64,000 bases of DNA from Pyxidicoccus caerfyrddinensis (GTDB lineage Bacteria; Myxococcota; Myxococcia; Myxococcales; Myxococcaceae). The notes below the pieces were generated by a model. It was not told the DNA's origin. It did not search any database and worked only from the letters and a program-made list of their open reading frames with translations. The translations under genes and the position numbers were made by a program. Positions 25,724 to 33,238 of this stretch are shown in pieces. How positions within the stretch are numbered: the stretch's first letter is position 1; every line of letters starts with the position of its first letter. Location: positions 1 to 64,000 of the forward strand of contig NZ_JAAIYA010000020.1 of the NCBI RefSeq assembly GCF_010894405.1, read 5' to 3'.

Positions 25724-26275
25724 GTGTCCATCCGCAGAACGACCGCCAGCACCCGCAATGCCACCGTCAGCGCCATTCTCGACCCGGCCCTGGGCAGCGC
25801 GCGCGACGCGCTCCAGGTCTTCCTCGAGAAGGCCCTGCGCGCCCAGTTCGGCGCCGACTGGCAGGCGACGCTGGAGCGCGACCGGCTGGCGCAGGGCCGC
25901 CCCGCGAGCGAGCGCTGGGACTGGGGCAGCATCAGCTATCGCCTCGGGCACTTCCGCTCCCCGCAGGCCACGGGCAGCGGCGCGGTCACCGAGTCGCTCG
26001 TCGCGCTCGCCCGGCTCGCCAAGGCCTACCGCAACCTCTTCCAGCACGAGGAACTCACGGACGCGCAGGTGCGCCACGCCATGGAGGGGCTCGCGCTGCT
26101 GCAGGAGGCGCTGGGCAACAAGACGCGCGCGGCCGAGACGCGCGCCTCGCTCGAGGTGTGGGCGGGCCCGGCCCGCGCCGCGAAGCGCCCGGCGCGCAAG
26201 GCCCCGGCGGCCGCGAAGCGTGCGAAGCCCGCGGCGAAGAAGAAGGCGCCGAAGGCGAAGAGCGCCCGACGCTAG
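25724..26275 (+). CDS. HEPN-like protein with histone-H1-like basic tail
   Basis: A 183-residue protein. The GTG at 25724 is chosen because AAGGAG lies 9 nt upstream; the open frame extends further but without a ribosome site. Residues 20-130 are helical (SARDALQVFLEKALRAQFGAD, ERWDWGSISYRLGHF) and contain an R-x4-H motif, Arg103-Asn104-LFQ-His108, matching the active site of HEPN ribonucleases; Swt1-type HEPN domains look similar. The last 35 residues are a Lys/Ala/Pro tail (KRAKPAAKKKAPKAKSARR) like bacterial histone-H1 homologues, predicting nucleic-acid binding. HEPN membership is a motif-level inference. No toxin-antitoxin partner is adjacent, though a protein kinase gene follows 249 nt downstream. 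Confidence 0.65.
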   Translation: MSIRRTTASTRNATVSAILDPALGSARDALQVFLEKALRAQFGADWQATLERDRLAQGRPASERWDWGSISYRLGHFRSPQATGSGAVTESLVALARLAKAYRNLFQHEELTDAQVRHAMEGLALLQEALGNKTRAAETRASLEVWAGPARAAKRPARKAPAAAKRAKPAAKKKAPKAKSARR

Positions 26276-26524
26276 CCGCGGGGCTCGGGAATAGGGGCGC
26301 AGGCGAGCGTTGAGGCGCAGCCCGACGCCCCGTGGACATGCGCGCCCGAAGCCGCGCGCGGCCCACCTCGGGCGGCACCTCGCAGTCCTGCACGGCGTGC
26401 CGGCCGTTCACCGCGGGCCTCAGGGGGATGAAACGCCACGCTCCACCTGGCGGATTGCTTTGGGGGTCGAGGACCTTGCGAGTAGCCTGACCGTACGCGG
26501 AGTGGACCGCCTACGAGGCCATTC

Positions 26525-27961
26525 ATGGAGTCCGAATACCTCAATCCGGCAAGCCTGCCCCCGGGGACGTCCATCGGCCGGTGGCGCCTGCTGGAGCAGC
26601 GCGGCCGGGGCGCCTACGGCGTTGTCTACCGGGCCGAGAGCCTGGAGGAAACTCCGGGTGTCGTGGCCCTCAAGCTGGCTCTGTACCCCGGCGATGCCCG
26701 CTTCGTGCGTGAGGCCGAGCTGCTCTCTCGCATCCACCATCCCGCTGTTCCGCGCCTCTTCGACCACGGACAGTGGCAGCCCCGCGACGGCGCGCCCTAC
26801 GCCTGGCTCGTCATGGAATGGGTCGAGGGCGTGCCGCTCTATGACTGGGCCGTGGCGCAGCGCCCGTCGTCACGGCAGGTGCTCCACGTCCTCGCCCGGT
26901 TGGCGCGGGCATTGGAGGCCACCCATGCCGCCGGAGGTGTCCACCGGGATGTGAAGGGTGAAAACGTCCGAGTGCGACGTGCGGACGGACAGCCCTTCCT
27001 CGTGGACTTCGGCTCGGGGCACCACCTGGGCGCTTCCACGCTGACGTGGCAGCCGTTTCCTCCCGGCACTCCCGTCTACCGCGCTCCCGAGGCCTGGCGC
27101 TTCGTGCTGCGCTCCGCCAAGCCTCCCTCCGTCGCCTATGCGCCCGGCCCCGCCGATGACGTCTTCGCCCTGGGGGTCACTGCCTACCGGCTCGTCACCG
27201 GCAAGTACCCTCCCTCGGCGCATCCGCGTGGCGACGACGCCTGGCTCTGGCACCCAAAGAAGCTGGCGCTCTGGACTGCCAGCACGATCAACGCCCGCTG
27301 CGCTCCGGAGCTGAGCGCCCTGGTGTCCCGGATGCTCTCGCTCCGACCGGAGGCACGGGGCCGTGCGTGGGAGATATCCGAGGCACTGGAGCGGGCTGCA
27401 CGGCAGGCGGGGCCTGAAGCGGATGCGCCTCTCTTCACCGGGGACGAGGCGAGACCCGCGGGCCTCTTTCCTCCGGTCCAGCGCGTGACGGTGCGGCGAC
27501 CTCCTCGCGTGGCGAGGCGGCCATGGTTCGTCGCGGCCAGCCTCGGTGCATCCCTGGCCCTGGGCGCGGGAGTGTTGTTGAGCACGCGGTCGGTCGAGCC
27601 GTCTGAGAAGACATACGTCGCGGAGGGTGAAGAGGCGAAGGATGGAGGCACGGTCGCCGTCGGAGACGCCGCGCTGACGGCACCCGTCGCTCCCGAGCGA
27701 GCACCCTCCATGGGGACGTCCATCCGGGCTGAGCTGCCGCCGAAGCCCTTCCCAGCTCAGCGCAGACCCGATGGTGCGGGACGATGCCCCGGTAAGGAAA
27801 TGGTCGCAATCAACGGCGGCTGCTGGGCGAAGTTGCTTGTGGAGCTGAAGGACTGCGAAGCCACGGACGGCTTTGCGTACAAGGGCGAGTGCTATGTCCC
27901 CGTCTGGGCACTGCGACGCCCTTCCACCTCAGGACCCACGAATCGCGACGACGCTCCATAG
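26525..27961 (+). CDS. Membrane-anchored Ser/Thr protein kinase
   Basis: A 478-residue eukaryotic-type protein kinase. The Gly-rich loop is GRGAYGVVYRAE, the ATP Lys lies in VVALKLAL, the catalytic loop is HRDVKGENV with Asp142, and the metal-binding DFG has Asp161. APE is represented by RAPEAW. All residues required for activity are present. The domain ends near residue 290. A linker leads to a transmembrane helix (WFVAASLGASLALGAGVLL, about 335-355) and a C-terminal extracytoplasmic part with Cys (GRCPGKEMVAINGGCW, CEATDGFAYKGEC). This is the common myxobacterial architecture of a kinase joined to a small sensor. Substrate and signal are unknown. Confidence 0.9.
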   Translation: MESEYLNPASLPPGTSIGRWRLLEQRGRGAYGVVYRAESLEETPGVVALKLALYPGDARFVREAELLSRIHHPAVPRLFDHGQWQPRDGAPYAWLVMEWVEGVPLYDWAVAQRPSSRQVLHVLARLARALEATHAAGGVHRDVKGENVRVRRADGQPFLVDFGSGHHLGASTLTWQPFPPGTPVYRAPEAWRFVLRSAKPPSVAYAPGPADDVFALGVTAYRLVTGKYPPSAHPRGDDAWLWHPKKLALWTASTINARCAPELSALVSRMLSLRPEARGRAWEISEALERAARQAGPEADAPLFTGDEARPAGLFPPVQRVTVRRPPRVARRPWFVAASLGASLALGAGVLLSTRSVEPSEKTYVAEGEEAKDGGTVAVGDAALTAPVAPERAPSMGTSIRAELPPKPFPAQRRPDGAGRCPGKEMVAINGGCWAKLLVELKDCEATDGFAYKGECYVPVWALRRPSTSGPTNRDDAP

Positions 27962-28119
27962 CGGGTAGGGCCGAGGTACCGGCTGCGGTGAGAAAGTCGC
28001 GAAAGAGGGAGTCCACCGTGCTCGCGTCCTGGGATGGGACGTCCCCCTTCAGCCGGCCCGTGAATGAGGTCCCCCGGGCCGCCTCGGTGTCTGTGAAGCA
28101 GGCCTTCAGGCCAGGCGGT

Positions 28120-28329
28120 TCAGTAGTAGCAGTCGCAGCTCCCGTCGTATTGACAAATGCCAGCCCGGGCGCCGATCTCTTCGCATGCCGCCTGGCAGCG
28201 GGCCTGGCAGTCATTCATGAGGGGCATTGCTTCGGGGCTGGAAAACGCCTGCGTGGCACCGAACGACATCACAAAACCAGCGGCGACGGCGAGCACGACC
28301 TGACCAGTCTTCTTCGCGGAACGAAACAC
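28120..28329 (-). CDS. Small secreted Cys-rich peptide
   Basis: A 69-residue exported peptide. The GTG at 28329 is chosen because GAGAGG lies 5 nt upstream and translation then starts FRSAKKTGQ before the hydrophobic VVLAVAAGFVMSFGATQA, a clear signal peptide. The mature part has six Cys in about 30 residues (NDCQARCQAACEE, GICQYDGSCDCYY), consistent with three disulfides. No family recognised. Convergent with the kinase gene. Confidence 0.6.
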   Translation of the reverse strand: MFRSAKKTGQVVLAVAAGFVMSFGATQAFSSPEAMPLMNDCQARCQAACEEIGARAGICQYDGSCDCYY

Positions 28330-28771
28330 AGAGACCTCTCGGAATGGGTTGGCGGGCTTCTGGCACGACGGGGCAAAGGCTAGCGCGAACGGGGTCCCGA
28401 CGGTATGCCCCCCGTCACTCAATCGTGGAGTTCGTGACGCGGATGGGGTGTCCGCGTGGTTCGAGATCTGGGGATAGGGTCTCGCACCAGGAGCCGCCCT
28501 GGTTGTCAAAGACAGCGTCCACTGCCGGTAGGGCACGCGTGCGTATTCCGACCATGCCGATCAGCGATTCCGACCGAAGCCGATCACCCGTTCCGGAGCA
28601 TGCCGATCACCGGGATGACGACGCTGGTGGGGGCTACTTCGCCGCCTACTTCCCTCTGGGCACACGCCGGCCCAAGCGGCCCAGGCAGGCAGCAGGCCGC
28701 AGGGGTGTGGGCGTCCAGGGCACTGCGGGTGCTTGGGGCTCAACCCCACGAGCTCTGGGGGGGGCCCTGCG
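28330..28771. other. Gene-free stretch with short tandem repeats
   Basis: About 440 nt with no supported gene between a Cys-rich peptide gene and a truncated hydrolase tail. It contains three imperfect 22-23-nt repeats (28545-28612). Looks like an insertion or deletion scar. Confidence 0.45.
28545..28612. repeat. Three imperfect 22-23-nt tandem repeats
   Basis: Units start at 28545, 28567 and 28590 and share TTCCG followed 5-7 nt later by GCCGATCA. Repeated short motifs of this size are found at the ends of IS21-type elements, so a leftover transposon end is one explanation; an array of protein-binding sites is another. Confidence 0.45.
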
Positions 28772-28861
28772 ATGAGCAACCTGGAGCAGCCCGAGGCGGT
28801 GAACGCCGCCATCTCCACGTTCCTGGACGAGATGACGGGAGACCCGCTCCAGGCGGTGTGA
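28772..28861 (+). pseudogene. Orphan C-terminal fragment of an alpha/beta hydrolase
   Basis: Thirty codons from an ATG to a TGA. The peptide (SNLEQPEAVNAAISTFLDEM) looks like the last helix of an alpha/beta hydrolase, where the catalytic His normally sits just before this segment. Everything upstream in frame is unrelated, so only the tail of a lost gene remains. Confidence 0.55.
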
Positions 28862-28912
28862 GGGATTGAGCAATCCCTCACGGCCATGTCTGGGGTTGCG
28901 TCCCGGGCGCGC

Positions 28913-29209
28913 TCAGCTCTCGGCGGTGGGCGCGGACTCGGACACCTGCGGCTCCTCGCATACGGGCGCCGCGTCGTCGGAGGTCTCCATCTCCTCGCTC
29001 ACGGAGGCCTGCGGCGCGCTGGGGGCGCGACAGTAGTCGATGCAGAGTTGCTCGGCGCCGCAGGTGGTGACGACGGCGCCGATGTTGCAGCGGAGGTCGC
29101 AGGGCACGCCGCAGCCACAGTAGCCTTGGCATTGAGCCGCGGCGGCCGGCAGCGGCGCGAGGGCCAGGAGCAAGGCGGAGGCGAGCAGCGACTTGAGCAC
29201 GGTACGCAT
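28913..29209 (-). CDS. Secreted Cys-rich protein
   Basis: A 98-residue exported protein. The ATG at 29209 has AAGGAG 8 nt upstream. A signal peptide (MRTVLKSLLASALLLALAP, cleavage likely at AAA-QC) precedes a Cys-rich core (QCQGYCGCGVPCDLRC, TTCGAEQLCIDYC) and an acidic Ser/Glu tail with one more Cys. Homologues in other genomes are not recognisable by eye. The 49-bp transposase scrap lies about 105 nt upstream, so the promoter region may have been rearranged. Confidence 0.65.
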   Translation of the reverse strand: MRTVLKSLLASALLLALAPLPAAAAQCQGYCGCGVPCDLRCNIGAVVTTCGAEQLCIDYCRAPSAPQASVSEEMETSDDAAPVCEEPQVSESAPTAES

Positions 29210-29314
29210 GGACAGCTCCTTTTGGTGGACTGCCGCGTCAGCCTCAGGGGATTGTGGTTCGGAGTAAATACGTACTTCCGCGTAACGCGCCGGGATACAC
29301 CGCTTGTGATTGAA

Positions 29315-29363
29315 GCGGTGGGCAAAGCCTCTTGTGGCTTCGGCCCTGCCCACGCTTGGGGGA
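29315..29363 (+). repeat. 49-bp exact direct repeat of the IS91-type remnant
   Basis: Identical over all 49 nt to 24132-24180, which encodes the C-terminal part of the decayed transposase ([16 protein letters not shown] read on the minus strand). A second, much shorter scrap of the same element, same orientation, 5.2 kb away. No other part of the transposase is found next to it. Confidence 0.85.
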
Positions 29364-29410
29364 ACTCCCAGCACGAACTGCGGGCCAGGTGCAGGTCTAC
29401 TTCTAAAGCG

Positions 29411-30415
29411 TCAGTCGTAGATGACCTTGTCGATGGGAATGATGATGCCGTTAGGCGCGCTGAGGGGCGTGCCGGTGGTGTTGGACCGGTGGATGCGGAG
29501 GTACTCGTCCTTCACCAGGATCTTCAGCGCCTCTCCCGCGACGGGCTGAACGGACTTCAGCTTCGCGAGCTGCTCGTAGGTGTAAGAACCGGAGACGATG
29601 TGCCGGAGCCAGAAAGCCTGGATTTCTTCCTTCGAGAAGCCTTCGCCAGCGAGTTGCTTCTTCACCCTCTTGGCCATCTGGCCGTACGCTTCGTCGGTGG
29701 GGGCCAACACCACGTAGGGACCGGCTCCCGTGAGCCACGTCGTCCCGCCGCTGTCTTCGAGGGCTTTCAGGAAGCCAGAAAACTGGCCCGCCTCTTCCAA
29801 CACATCCTTCAGCGTGGTCCCGCCCCTGGACGGCTTCGGGGCCTCCAGCGGCGTTGCCGTTGCGACCTCGGCGGCGCGTTGAGACGACTCTTCAGTGGGG
29901 GCCTGTTGGGGCGCAGTCCCACCGTTGGCTCTCCGGGCTTCCTCGGCGACCAACCACTCCGGTTCGGCGAACTTGCGGAAGAGGTCATCCTTGAAGAGGA
30001 GCGGGGTGAGCTGCTCACAGTCAAGGTGGTTCCGGTCATTCCACATCTCGATGCTCACCTTGCTGTTGTAGCTGCCGTTGACGTCTCGGACCTGGTTGAC
30101 CCGATTGAGCTCCCAGCTGCAGTTGTTTCCGATGCCGAAGTACCCGTGCAGCAGGTGGACCTGGACCAGGGGAGCGTTCTCTGACACGCGCTGGACAAAG
30201 CAGCAGGTCCCGTCTTCGTAGTATTCCGCTTTGCCCTCCGGCAGCCAGTGTGGCACCGCGGTCCAGTACGACGTGTACCCTGTATCGTTGTCGCGATGAT
30301 GCACAGGCGGGCGATGGCCCGAGTATTCGACCTTCGGAGGGATGGGGGTGGAGGAGTAGAAGGCCTTGCATGCTTGGAGGGATAGCAGCAGGAACAGAAA
30401 GAGGACTCGGCGCAT
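29411..30415 (-). CDS. FAS1 (fasciclin)-domain lipoprotein
   Basis: A 334-residue predicted lipoprotein. The start at 30415 was picked over one 9 nt upstream because GGAGG is then 9 nt away. The signal is MRRVLFLFLLLSLQAC. The N-terminal half (about 20-150) is a Cys/Trp-containing domain of unknown type (DGTCCFVQRVSE, NNCSWELNRVNQV, LDCEQLTPL). A charged linker leads to a C-terminal FAS1 domain, about 185-330: TTLKDVLEEAGQFSGFLKAL, PYVVLAPTDEAYGQM, LRHIVSGSYTYEQL and LKILVKDEY. FAS1 domains are extracellular adhesion modules. Function is probably surface attachment, by inference. Confidence 0.82.
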   Translation of the reverse strand: MRRVLFLFLLLSLQACKAFYSSTPIPPKVEYSGHRPPVHHRDNDTGYTSYWTAVPHWLPEGKAEYYEDGTCCFVQRVSENAPLVQVHLLHGYFGIGNNCSWELNRVNQVRDVNGSYNSKVSIEMWNDRNHLDCEQLTPLLFKDDLFRKFAEPEWLVAEEARRANGGTAPQQAPTEESSQRAAEVATATPLEAPKPSRGGTTLKDVLEEAGQFSGFLKALEDSGGTTWLTGAGPYVVLAPTDEAYGQMAKRVKKQLAGEGFSKEEIQAFWLRHIVSGSYTYEQLAKLKSVQPVAGEALKILVKDEYLRIHRSNTTGTPLSAPNGIIIPIDKVIYD

Positions 30416-30913
30416 GGCCACCATCCTCCGCCGCTCGTTTCCGAGGAACAAGCCCTTCTCACACGTTACTGCCGGAGCGCGACTCCGGCGGCGACTGCCA
30501 CAGCCAATGCCTCCGCCGACCTCGGCAATGGCCGCATATCCACGCCGACTGCACCCCTACCAGCCGCTCCCGAGTATAGGACGGACAGCTCACCTGGAGC
30601 GGGCGGAAGAGGCGCCACATGCGGCGGCGCAGGGGCCGCCCCGGATGGCAGACGGGTACGTGGCGTTGCACCCACCCTTGGCGCTGGGGCGGGCCTGATT
30701 GATGGGCTCCTGCTGCGTCGGGTCCAGCAGAGCCCGCAGGAGACTGGCTGGGCGACTGGCGTGTGGCCGCTGGAGGTCTCACCAGAAGCAGGAGCCCGCA
30801 ACGACGGGGCACGTCGAACACTTACGATACGTCTTCAAGCGCCATGCCGCTCGTGTGGCGTGGTGGAACGCTCAGCCACGCCACACAGGCTTCAACGCAC
30901 GAGCCGCGTCAAC
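30416..30913. other. Gene-free stretch
   Basis: About 500 nt without a supported gene on either strand. Open frames here have no signal peptide, ribosome site or family resemblance. It probably holds the promoter of the FAS1 gene and possibly decayed sequence. Confidence 0.45.
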
Positions 30914-31495
30914 TCAGCCACGGCACGGGCCGTACTCGGCATGCGTGCCTACGATGGATTGATAGTTCCTCGTGGAATTGCCCTCATAGGTCTCCTCGAT
31001 GCTAGAGGGCGGGCTGCTGCAAGTATTGTAGGTCTCAGTGCGGCGATACACATTGCATGTCTCGGTATAGTAGCCATAGATAGGGTAGTAGCAATAGCCG
31101 CCCGACGCCTGGCCAAGCCAAAAGGAGATGTCGGTATACAACAGCGTCGATGAACAGTTGCGCGTCACCGTGCCCAGATTCGTGCTGCTGCATTGTGCGC
31201 AGTCACTAAAGCAACTTGAGCAGTTCTCCCCAGCCGAGCAGGTTCCGTCCCCGCAGACGGGATTCTGATACATGCAAGTATTGTAGACGTCGTAGCACGT
31301 CATGGTTCTTTGATTGCGCAAGTACTCATCGTCATACTGGTTTGCATATCCCAGGCAGTCATTCAGTTGTGTGCCGCAACTGTTGGGCACCGGGGCCGGC
31401 GGGGGCCCTGCCGGGCACGTTGCAGAAGCGCTCCCCGCCGAAACCAACATGGCCATTGTAAAGGCTGCGAAGGTCCATCCAAGATTCAGAGACAT
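30914..31495 (-). CDS. Secreted Cys-rich protein with CGDGxC motif
   Basis: A 193-residue exported protein with a signal peptide (MSLNLGWTFAAFTMAMLVSAGSASA). The mature chain has about 17 Cys. It includes VCGDGTCSAGENCSSCFSDC, a pattern repeated in many myxobacterial surface proteins, and is rich in Tyr, Asn and Thr. Base composition is clearly lower in GC than the surrounding genes and codon use is more even, which suggests recent acquisition or relaxed selection. No enzyme motif is visible. It stands alone between two gene-free stretches of about 500 nt. Confidence 0.7.
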   Translation of the reverse strand: MSLNLGWTFAAFTMAMLVSAGSASATCPAGPPPAPVPNSCGTQLNDCLGYANQYDDEYLRNQRTMTCYDVYNTCMYQNPVCGDGTCSAGENCSSCFSDCAQCSSTNLGTVTRNCSSTLLYTDISFWLGQASGGYCYYPIYGYYTETCNVYRRTETYNTCSSPPSSIEETYEGNSTRNYQSIVGTHAEYGPCRG

Positions 31496-31997
31496 GCAGA
31501 TTTTCCTTAAGCTCCTGATAGTCAGGAGAGTTTGGGGTGCGTCCCCGGAGTGAGCCGACGAGGAGGAAAATGATGCGGAAAATCTGATGGCGTCCGTAGA
31601 ACACGAGGAAAATCGGGCGCTTATGGCGTATCTTGTGCCGGACAGTGGCCTCGCCGTGGACGGACGTGGAATTCTGGCGAGGATGGCTTCTCGGTCTACC
31701 CCTGGCGACTGAGAACCGGACCCACCTGTAGCAGGACGCCACCGGGACGACGACGGGCAATCGGGTGGTGTCTACGCCGGTGGCCCGCGGGACTGTTGGT
31801 CAGTAGATTGTGTGGAATTCGATTTCTGTTGTAACTTGATTTGAATGCCAGGCATGATTGCGTCTGTTTTTGGGCAGGCACACTCGCATCGGCACCGAGG
31901 GCGGCAGCCAGCCCAGTCCCGTCCGGCTCAGCACCAGCGGCGTCCAGCCCAACCCGGAGAACGACACCGCCAGCACGTAGATGCGGCCGACAGGCCG
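31496..31997. other. Gene-free lower-GC stretch
   Basis: About 500 nt with no supported gene. It includes A/T-rich sequence near 31800-31860 and a 12-nt match (31565-31576) to the end of the 186-bp inverted-repeat element at 18825. Likely mixture of promoter for the Cys-rich gene and decayed mobile DNA. Confidence 0.4.
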
Positions 31998-33104
31998 TCA
32001 CACCCTGACAGGCGCCCCCGTGTCCTCATGCGTCGGTGCCCTGGCATCCATGAGACCCGCCTGGGTTTCCGCGACGGGTGGCTCAACCTTGCGACTGCGC
32101 GGGTCCAGGCTGTCTCCGGCGAGCTTGGGAGGAGGGGCATTGGGAGGCGCCTTCTTCTCGTCCGCCAGGCCGGCGACCCGCTTCACGACGCCGAGGAAGA
32201 ACGGCTCGGAGAAGCCCGCGAGGAAGCCGAAGACGGTGTGGTGCTGCCAGGTGAAGGAACTCACGTCGAGGTTCGCCACCTGGATGAGCCCGCTCGTCAG
32301 CACGGCGAAGAGCAGCATCGCGGCCGTCGCGCCCACGAAGGGCTGCGCGGTCAGCACGGGCCAGAAGGCGCGGAGCTGCCGGATGCTCATGACTTCGTCC
32401 CGCAGCGAATAGACACCGCCGAGGACCGACCCCAGGGCTCCGGCCGCCATCGCCGTCAGGAGGAGGGTGTTCACGGGGCCGTCAAAGGGCTTCCCCTCCC
32501 AGAGCGCCATCACTCCCGCCAGGCCGAGCACCACGCCGAGCACGGCCGTCACCGCGAAGAAGTAGTTCGCGCGGAGCTGCTCATTCGCGCGGTCATGTCG
32601 CCAGGCGTCCATCCGCTGCTGGTAGAGCGTGGCAAGCCGGTCGACGACCACCTCCCGCCGGCCCGGTGAGAGCGCTTCGCCCGTCTTCTCGGCCGCCGCG
32701 CGCTGCTCTCGGAGCTCCTTCAGCTCCGCTTCGCCTTCGAGCAGCGAGGACAGGTGCGCGTCTGGCGCGAAGTAGAGCAGTGCGATCTTCAAATCCTCGG
32801 CGGCATCCCACGCCGCGTCGCGGCCGAGCTTGCCGGTGATGCGCTGGAGGACGGAGGTGACCGCCTGGACGGGCGGAGGCGGCCTGGCCACGGCGGCTCC
32901 GAGCTCCAGATACACCCGGAGCTCGACGAGGCGCGAGGAGACCCGCGAGAACGCCTTCACGAGCTCCGGGTCCTTCTTCTTGAACCCCGGCACCTTCCAC
33001 GGATTCGCGAGGAAGGCGTTCACCGTCTGCTCCGTCTCCTGAAGCTTCTGGGCCAGGTCGTTCGCGTTGCCGGACGTGGACTGCGCAGCGGGGATTGGCT
33101 CCAT
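31998..33104 (-). CDS. Membrane protein with N-terminal helical domain
   Basis: A 368-residue protein. The ATG at 33104 has GGAGG 7 nt upstream. Residues 1-200 are soluble and helical with heptad-like charge patterns (LAQKLQETEQTVNAFL, LLEGEAELKELREQRAAAEK). Then come transmembrane segments at about 205-330: YFFAVTAVLGVVLGLAGVMALW, TLLLTAMAAGALGSVLGGVY, PFVGATAAMLLFAVLTSGLI and VFGFLAGFSEPFFLGVV. A Pro-rich cytoplasmic tail ends the protein. The family is not recognised. The layout of coiled-coil plus a four-helix membrane domain is seen in uncharacterised bacterial proteins. Confidence 0.75.
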   Translation of the reverse strand: MEPIPAAQSTSGNANDLAQKLQETEQTVNAFLANPWKVPGFKKKDPELVKAFSRVSSRLVELRVYLELGAAVARPPPPVQAVTSVLQRITGKLGRDAAWDAAEDLKIALLYFAPDAHLSSLLEGEAELKELREQRAAAEKTGEALSPGRREVVVDRLATLYQQRMDAWRHDRANEQLRANYFFAVTAVLGVVLGLAGVMALWEGKPFDGPVNTLLLTAMAAGALGSVLGGVYSLRDEVMSIRQLRAFWPVLTAQPFVGATAAMLLFAVLTSGLIQVANLDVSSFTWQHHTVFGFLAGFSEPFFLGVVKRVAGLADEKKAPPNAPPPKLAGDSLDPRSRKVEPPVAETQAGLMDARAPTHEDTGAPVRV

Positions 33105-33180
33105 GGCAAGCCTCCGACAATCAGACAGCCTGACGAGCATAGGCCGGTTGGGGACCCTGGCGGCGGCGTGCTGGAATGAC

Positions 33181-33218
33181 AAAGGCCCGGGGCCGCTCCT
33201 GGCGACCACCGGGCCTTT
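33181..33218 (-). terminator. Terminator of the 11-residue-repeat gene
   Basis: AAAGGCCCGG (33181-33190) and CCGGGCCTTT (33209-33218) form a perfect 10-bp stem with an 18-nt loop, 20 nt past the stop of the minus-strand gene ending at 33239. On the minus strand the stem ends in TTT. Confidence 0.75.
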
Positions 33219-33238
33219 CTCAGTGCTTCAGGACGCCG

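Noticed and set aside
28545-28612. Regular 22-23-nt units considered as a CRISPR array
   Set aside because: Only three imperfect, directly abutting copies with no unique spacers and no cas genes.
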